Below are positions 5,982 through 11,043 of a stretch of 11,043 nt of DNA, one piece after another; the stretch's first letter is position 1, and each line of letters starts with the position of its first letter. Source of the stretch: Comamonadaceae bacterium (GTDB taxonomy: Bacteria; Pseudomonadota; Gammaproteobacteria; Burkholderiales; Burkholderiaceae_C); NCBI GenBank assembly GCA_947451445.1, contig CANFZJ010000065.1, positions 1 through 11,043 on the forward strand, given 5' to 3'. Position numbers and translations under genes: made by a program. The notes below the pieces were generated by a model. That model did not search any database and had not been told where the DNA came from. It saw only the letters and a list, made by a program, of their open reading frames with translations.

Positions 5982-7219
5982 TTTTGGAGTCGGTGGGCTA
6001 TTTCGGCCACTAGCTGGCGTGCCAGGTGCAATTTAGAAGCGTGGGGGAGTTCGGTGGCGCTGTGCGCGTCCACCAGCAGCAGGGCATTGTCGTCTTTGCC
6101 AAACGTGGCCGGGCCGATATTGCCCACCAGCAGCGGCACGCCTTTGCGGGCGCGCTTGGCCTGGGCGTTGGCCAGCAGGTCTTGGCTTTCAGCAGCAAAG
6201 CCCACGCAGAACAGCGCGCCGCTCTGGGCCCGGGCCGACTGGGCTAGCGTGGCCAGGATGTCGGTGTTTTCGACAAACTGCAGCACGGGCGTCTGGCCGG
6301 AGCCGTCTTTCTTGATTTTTTGCTGCGCAGCCTGCGCGGGTCGCCAGTCGGCCACGGCAGCGGTTGCTACAAATACAGTAGCTGCCTGCGCACGTTCCAT
6401 CACCGCTGCAAGCATATTTTGTGCAGATTGCACGTCGATGCGGGTGACGCCACGCGGCGTGGCCAAAGCGACCGGCCCGGCCACCAAAGTGACCTCGGCC
6501 CCCGCCTCGCGTGCCGCCCGGGCGATGGAAAAGCCCATCTTGCCGCTGGACAGGTTGGTGATGCCGCGCACCGGGTCGATGGCTTCAAACGTCGGTCCGG
6601 CGGTGACCAGCACGCGCTGGCCCCGCAACGGTTTGGGTTGGAAGAAGGCGACCACCTCTTCCAGCAGCTCGGCGGGCTCCAGCATGCGGCCATCGCCGGT
6701 TTCACCGCAGGCCTGGTCGCCGTTGCCGACGCCCAAGACGATGGCGCCGTCGTCGCTTAGCTGCGCCATATTGCGCTGGGTGGCAGGGTGGGCCCACATT
6801 TCGCGGTTCATGGCAGGGGCGATCAGCAGCGGCACTGTGTTGATAGGCCGGGCCAGGCACAGCAGACTGAGCAGCTCGTCCGAGCGGCCCTGCACCAGCC
6901 GGGCGATGAAGTCGGCGCTGCACGGCGCAATCACAATCGCATCCGCCTCGCGGCCCAGGTTGATGTGCGGCATGTTGTTGGGGGCACGCGCGTCCCACTG
7001 GGAGCAGACCACCGGCCGGTTGCTCAACGCCTGCATGGTCACCGGGGTGATGAACTGCGTGGCCGCCTCGGTCATCACCACCTGCACCGTAGCGCCTTGT
7101 TTGATCAGCAAGCGGCACAGTTCCGCCGATTTGTAGCAGGCAATGCCGCCGGTGAGGCCCAGCAGAATGTGCTTATTCGCCAGGTCGCCAATCGCCGGGA
7201 TGAGTGTGTTTGGTTCCAT
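5978..7219 (-). CDS. coaBC: Bifunctional phosphopantothenoylcysteine decarboxylase/phosphopantothenate-cysteine ligase
   Basis: The 413-aa enzyme joins cysteine to 4'-phosphopantothenate using CTP (CoaB) and decarboxylates the product (CoaC, FMN-dependent), giving 4'-phosphopantetheine for coenzyme A. The CoaC domain is N-terminal: flavin-binding GLTGGIACYKSAEL from 21, catalytic His85 in MPHINL, PAMNREMW at 135-142 and Cys171 in ACGETGDGRM. The CoaB domain follows from about 198: TNLSSGKMG at 221-229, AAVADWR at 287-293 and KIKK at 301-304. The length fits the family. The start at 7219 is chosen by where homology begins. A longer in-frame start at 7273 has a much better ribosome binding site and would add 18 residues. 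The gene is first in a two-gene unit with dut and divergent from pyrG. Confidence 0.95.
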   Translation of the reverse strand: MEPNTLIPAIGDLANKHILLGLTGGIACYKSAELCRLLIKQGATVQVVMTEAATQFITPVTMQALSNRPVVCSQWDARAPNNMPHINLGREADAIVIAPCSADFIARLVQGRSDELLSLLCLARPINTVPLLIAPAMNREMWAHPATQRNMAQLSDDGAIVLGVGNGDQACGETGDGRMLEPAELLEEVVAFFQPKPLRGQRVLVTAGPTFEAIDPVRGITNLSSGKMGFSIARAAREAGAEVTLVAGPVALATPRGVTRIDVQSAQNMLAAVMERAQAATVFVATAAVADWRPAQAAQQKIKKDGSGQTPVLQFVENTDILATLAQSARAQSGALFCVGFAAESQDLLANAQAKRARKGVPLLVGNIGPATFGKDDNALLLVDAHSATELPHASKLHLARQLVAEIAHRLQK

Positions 7220-7261
7220 CCGCCGCAATGTAGCAGAGCAAAACGGCCTGAATGACACCCT

Positions 7262-7267
7262 TATAAT
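7262..7267 (+). promoter_or_regulatory. Candidate -10 box of the pyrG promoter
   Basis: A perfect TATAAT lies 40 bp upstream of the pyrG ATG, inside the 88-bp gap between the divergent coaBC and pyrG genes. Transcription would begin around 7272-7275, giving a leader of about 35 nt. No sequence near 7238-7245 resembles TTGACA, so the -35 element is weak or absent. It is a consensus match only. Confidence 0.5.
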
Positions 7268-7273
7268 CACCAT

Positions 7274-7286
7274 TTCCACCTCCTCG
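7274..7286 (-). promoter_or_regulatory. Strong Shine-Dalgarno on the minus strand for an alternative coaBC start
   Basis: Read on the minus strand, the sequence is GAGGAGGTGGAA followed directly by ATG at 7273. This is close to a full complement of the 16S rRNA 3' end, with 5 nt between AGGAGG and the ATG. The ATG is in frame with coaBC and no stop codon intervenes before the start at 7219. It either marks the real coaBC start or is a coincidence within the pyrG leader. Confidence 0.45.
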
Positions 7287-7307
7287 GGCTTCTTGCTCGA
7301 CTCTGAG

Positions 7308-8963
7308 ATGACCAAATTTGTCTTCGTCACCGGCGGTGTGGTGTCTTCCCTGGGCAAGGGAATTGCATCCGCCTCTCTCGCCGCGCTCCTCGAATCGCGC
7401 GGCCTTAAAGTTACCCTCATCAAGCTGGACCCCTACCTCAACGTAGACCCCGGCACCATGTCGCCTCTGCAGCACGGCGAGGTGTTTGTCACCGACGACG
7501 GCGCAGAAACCGACCTGGATTTAGGCCATTACGAGCGCTTTGTTGAGACGCGCATGCGCAAGTCCAACAACTTCACAACCGGCCAGATCTACCAAAGCGT
7601 GCTCGACAAAGAGCGCCGGGGCGACTACCTGGGCAAGACGGTGCAGGTCATTCCGCACGTCACCAACGAAATCCAGGACTTCATCAAACGCGGTGCGCGC
7701 TTTGGCGAACCCGACGCGGTAGACGTGGCGCTGGTCGAAATCGGCGGCACGGTGGGCGACATCGAGTCGCTGCCCTTCCTGGAAGCCGTGCGCCAGATGA
7801 GCCTGAAGCTGGGCCCGAACAACACCGCCTTTGTGCACCTGAGCTACCTGCCCTGGCTGGCTGCCGCCGGTGAGCTCAAAACCAAGCCCACCCAGCACAC
7901 TGCCAAGCAGTTGCGCGAAATCGGTATCCAGGCCGACGCCCTGCTGTGCCGCGCCGACCGTCCCGTGCCGCAAGACGAGCGCGCCAAGATTTCGCTGTTC
8001 TCCAACGTGCCCGAGTGGGGCGTCATCTCCATGTGGGACGTGGACACCATCTACAAAGTGCCGCGCATGCTGCACGAGCAAGGCCTGGACGGCCTGATCT
8101 GCGACAAGCTGCGCCTGAACACCCCACCGACCAACCTCAAACGCTGGGACGACCTGGTGTATGAGACCGAACACCCCCAGGGCGACGTGAACATCGCCAT
8201 GGTCGGCAAATATGTGGACCTGAGCGACAGCTACAAGTCGCTGAACGAAGCACTGCGCCACGCAGGCATGAAAAACCATGTGCGCGTCAAGATCAGCTAC
8301 ATCGACTCGGAAACCATCACCCCGGACACCGTCACGAGCCTAGGGTGCTACGACGCGGTGCTGGTCCCCGGCGGCTTTGGCAAACGCGGCATTGAAGGCA
8401 AAATTTGCGCGGCCCGTTTTGCACGTGAGCACAAGGTGCCTTACCTGGGCATTTGCCTGGGCATGCAGGTGGCGACCATCGAATTTGCCCGCCACGTGGC
8501 CGGCATGGCAGACGCCAACAGCACCGAATTCGAACCACAAACGCCCCACCCCGTGATCGCCCTGATCAACGAGTGGAAAGACGCCGACGGCACCATCAAA
8601 ACCCGCGACGAAAACTCCGACCTGGGCGGCACCATGCGCCTGGGCGCACAAAGCTCCGACGTAGCCCCCGGCACGCTGGCACACAGCATCTACGGCAATG
8701 TGGTCACCGAACGCCACCGCCACCGGTATGAGGCCAACGTGCACTACCTGGACCGCCTGCGCGACGCCGGACTGGTGATCTCGGCGCTGACCCAACGCGA
8801 ACAGCTGACCGAAATGGTCGAATTACCGCAAGCCGCCCACCCCTGGTACGTGGGCGTGCAGTTCCACCCCGAATTCAAGTCCACCCCCTGGGACGGCCAC
8901 CCGCTGTTCAATGCTTTCATCAAGGCGTCGCTGGACCACCAAAAAACCGGTAGCAAAAAATGA
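7308..8963 (+). CDS. pyrG: CTP synthase
   Basis: This cytoplasmic enzyme converts UTP to CTP using ATP and glutamine, the last step of pyrimidine nucleotide synthesis. The 551-aa length is normal for the family. The N-terminal synthetase domain carries the P-loop-like GGVVSSLGKG at 9-18 and KLDPYLNVDPGTM at 39-51. The C-terminal class I glutamine amidotransferase domain has the nucleophile Cys383 in GICLGMQ and its partners His520 and Glu522 in VQFHPE. The start at 7308 is chosen because MTKFVFVTGGVVSS is the conserved N-terminus; the frame is open further upstream, but only across the divergent coaBC region. Only a GAG abuts the ATG, so the ribosome binding site is poor. The stop overlaps kdsA as ATGA. 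Confidence 0.98.
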   Translation: MTKFVFVTGGVVSSLGKGIASASLAALLESRGLKVTLIKLDPYLNVDPGTMSPLQHGEVFVTDDGAETDLDLGHYERFVETRMRKSNNFTTGQIYQSVLDKERRGDYLGKTVQVIPHVTNEIQDFIKRGARFGEPDAVDVALVEIGGTVGDIESLPFLEAVRQMSLKLGPNNTAFVHLSYLPWLAAAGELKTKPTQHTAKQLREIGIQADALLCRADRPVPQDERAKISLFSNVPEWGVISMWDVDTIYKVPRMLHEQGLDGLICDKLRLNTPPTNLKRWDDLVYETEHPQGDVNIAMVGKYVDLSDSYKSLNEALRHAGMKNHVRVKISYIDSETITPDTVTSLGCYDAVLVPGGFGKRGIEGKICAARFAREHKVPYLGICLGMQVATIEFARHVAGMADANSTEFEPQTPHPVIALINEWKDADGTIKTRDENSDLGGTMRLGAQSSDVAPGTLAHSIYGNVVTERHRHRYEANVHYLDRLRDAGLVISALTQREQLTEMVELPQAAHPWYVGVQFHPEFKSTPWDGHPLFNAFIKASLDHQKTGSKK

Positions 8964-9817
8964 AACTCTGCGGATTTGACATTGGCCTGGACCAACCCTT
9001 CTTCCTGATCGCAGGCCCCTGCGTGATCGAGTCCGAGCAGCTGCAAATGGACACTGCAGGCACGCTGAAAGAAATCACCAGCGCGCTGGGTATTCCGTTC
9101 ATCTTCAAAAGCAGCTTCGACAAGGCCAACCGCAGCAGCGGCACCACCTTTCGCGGCCCTGGCATCGACAAGGGGCTGGAGATTCTGGCCAAGGTCAAGC
9201 GCGAGCTGGGCGTGCCGGTGCTGACCGACATCCACGACGAATCGCAAATTGCCCAAGTCTGCAGCGTGGTTGATGTGCTGCAAACCCCGGCCTTCCTGTG
9301 CCGCCAGACCGATTTCATCCGCGCCGTGGCCCAGTCGGGCAAGCCGGTGAACATCAAGAAAGGCCAGTTCCTGGCCCCAGGCGACATGAAGAACGTGATC
9401 GACAAGGCCCGTGCCGCTGCCATTGAAGCCGGGCTGGAGCCCGACAACTTCATGGCCTGCGAACGCGGTGCCAGCTTTGGCTACAACAACCTGGTCAGCG
9501 ACATGCGCAGCCTAGCCATCATGCGCGACACCCAGGCCCCCGTCGTGTTTGACGCCACCCATTCGGTGCAGTTGCCCGGCGGCAACGGCACCAGCAGCGG
9601 CGGTATGCGCGAGATGGTGCCGGTGCTGGCCCGTGCGGCAGTCGCCGTGGGCGTAGCAGGCCTGTTCATGGAAACCCACCCCAACCCGGCCGTGGCCATG
9701 AGCGACGGCCCCAACGCTGTGCCGCTCAAGCACATGCGCGCCCTGCTGGAAACCCTGGTGGCGCTGGACCGCGTGACCAAGAAAAACGGTTTTCTGGAAA
9801 ACAGCTTTTCAGTCTGA
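8960..9817 (+). CDS. kdsA: 3-deoxy-D-manno-octulosonate 8-phosphate synthase, metal-dependent class
   Basis: The 285-aa enzyme condenses phosphoenolpyruvate with arabinose 5-phosphate to make KDO 8-phosphate, the precursor of the inner-core sugar of lipopolysaccharide. Active-site landmarks are IAGPCVIES at 18-25, KSSFDKANRSS at 50-60, KGQFLAPGD at 134-142, the DATHSVQ His201, ETHPNP Glu238 and SDGPN Asp249. Cys21 occupies the position that is Cys in metal-dependent enzymes of the Aquifex type and Asn in the metal-independent E. coli type. With His201, Glu238 and Asp249 it forms the expected metal site. The start overlaps the pyrG stop by ATGA, so translation is probably coupled. The gene gives evidence of a Gram-negative envelope with KDO. 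Confidence 0.97.
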   Translation: MKLCGFDIGLDQPFFLIAGPCVIESEQLQMDTAGTLKEITSALGIPFIFKSSFDKANRSSGTTFRGPGIDKGLEILAKVKRELGVPVLTDIHDESQIAQVCSVVDVLQTPAFLCRQTDFIRAVAQSGKPVNIKKGQFLAPGDMKNVIDKARAAAIEAGLEPDNFMACERGASFGYNNLVSDMRSLAIMRDTQAPVVFDATHSVQLPGGNGTSSGGMREMVPVLARAAVAVGVAGLFMETHPNPAVAMSDGPNAVPLKHMRALLETLVALDRVTKKNGFLENSFSV

Positions 9818-9903
9818 CCCGGTTACAGGCGGCAAACAATCGGCGTTACAACCCGCCAGCAACCGCCCAGCCATGCAAAAATTCAAGACCACGAGGACTT
9901 ACA

Positions 9904-9946
9904 CAGCGCCTGACTGGCGGACCACTGGTCCTTCAGGCGGGCGCTG
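9904..9946 (+). promoter_or_regulatory. Nested inverted repeat in the kdsA-eno gap
   Basis: Three nested pairings are visible in the 171-bp gap: GGACC (9919-9923) with GGTCC (9927-9931) around a 3-nt loop, CGCCTGA (9907-9913) with TCAGGCG (9933-9939), and the alternative outer pair CAGCGCC (9904-9910) with GGCGCTG (9940-9946). The last two compete for the 5' arm, so two folds are possible. No T-run follows, so a simple intrinsic terminator is unlikely. The structure ends 42 nt before the eno ATG. A role in the eno leader or in partial termination after kdsA is inferred. The rest of the gap shows no convincing promoter hexamers and no convincing gene. Confidence 0.45.
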
Positions 9947-9988
9947 CGTAAATCCTGACTAACTTTTACCAACCTAGGAAGACAAAAA

Positions 9989-11043
<1,055 letters not shown>

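Noticed and set aside
6054..7136. A 360-codon open frame on the plus strand opposite coaBC
   Set aside because: It is low-complexity, Ser/Ala/Thr-rich and antisense to a well-conserved enzyme gene; no ribosome binding site or domain is seen.
7143..7307. N-terminal extension of pyrG by 55 codons
   Set aside because: It overlaps coaBC on the other strand and lies before the conserved MTKFVFVTGG start of CTP synthase.
9873..9962. A 29-codon open frame in the kdsA-eno gap
   Set aside because: It has no ribosome binding site and no recognisable sequence, and it contains the nested hairpin; it is more likely untranslated leader, though a leader peptide cannot be fully excluded.

Overview
The window looks like a chromosomal segment of a GC-rich betaproteobacterium, most likely Burkholderiales and probably Comamonadaceae (Rhodoferax/Polaromonas-like). 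The grounds are the order pyrG-kdsA-eno, the coaBC-dut pair, strongly G/C-ended codons and the style of the protein sequences. The genus is an inference; there is no rRNA or other marker to settle it. No tRNA, rRNA, CRISPR array, transposase or phage gene was seen.

Left part (1-4877), accessory carbon catabolism. A strong stem-loop (9-48) precedes four co-directional genes. They are a FrcC/RbsC-type sugar ABC permease (74-1180), a single-domain sugar ABC ATPase (1182-1970), a hydroxypyruvate-isomerase-like TIM-barrel protein (1993-2775) and an inositol 2-dehydrogenase-like Gfo/Idh oxidoreductase (2834-3844). The substrate-binding protein expected for this transporter is not in the window and probably lies just upstream. 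A convergent LacI-family regulator (3852-4877) ends 7 bp from the operon's last stop codon and is its likely controller. Together the genes suggest uptake of a sugar or cyclitol, its oxidation by the NAD-dependent dehydrogenase, and isomerisation or epimerisation of a keto intermediate. The substrate cannot be fixed from sequence.

Middle (4927-5520). Only 49 bp from the LacI gene, and divergent from it, is an unusual 183-residue protein. It consists of two tandem copies of an RpiR-type helix-turn-helix domain and has no SIS sugar-phosphate domain. Its stop codon lies within a palindrome-rich intergenic element. This is the least ordinary gene in the window.

Right part (5535-11043), housekeeping. 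On the minus strand coaBC (CoA biosynthesis) and dut (dUTPase) overlap by ATGA. Divergent from them, pyrG (CTP synthase) and kdsA (KDO-8-phosphate synthase, apparently of the metal-dependent class) also overlap by ATGA. After a 171-bp gap holding a nested inverted repeat comes eno (enolase), which runs off the right edge. CTP from PyrG and KDO-8-P from KdsA both feed CMP-KDO and lipopolysaccharide synthesis, and enolase supplies the PEP that KdsA uses, so the right-hand cluster is metabolically coherent.
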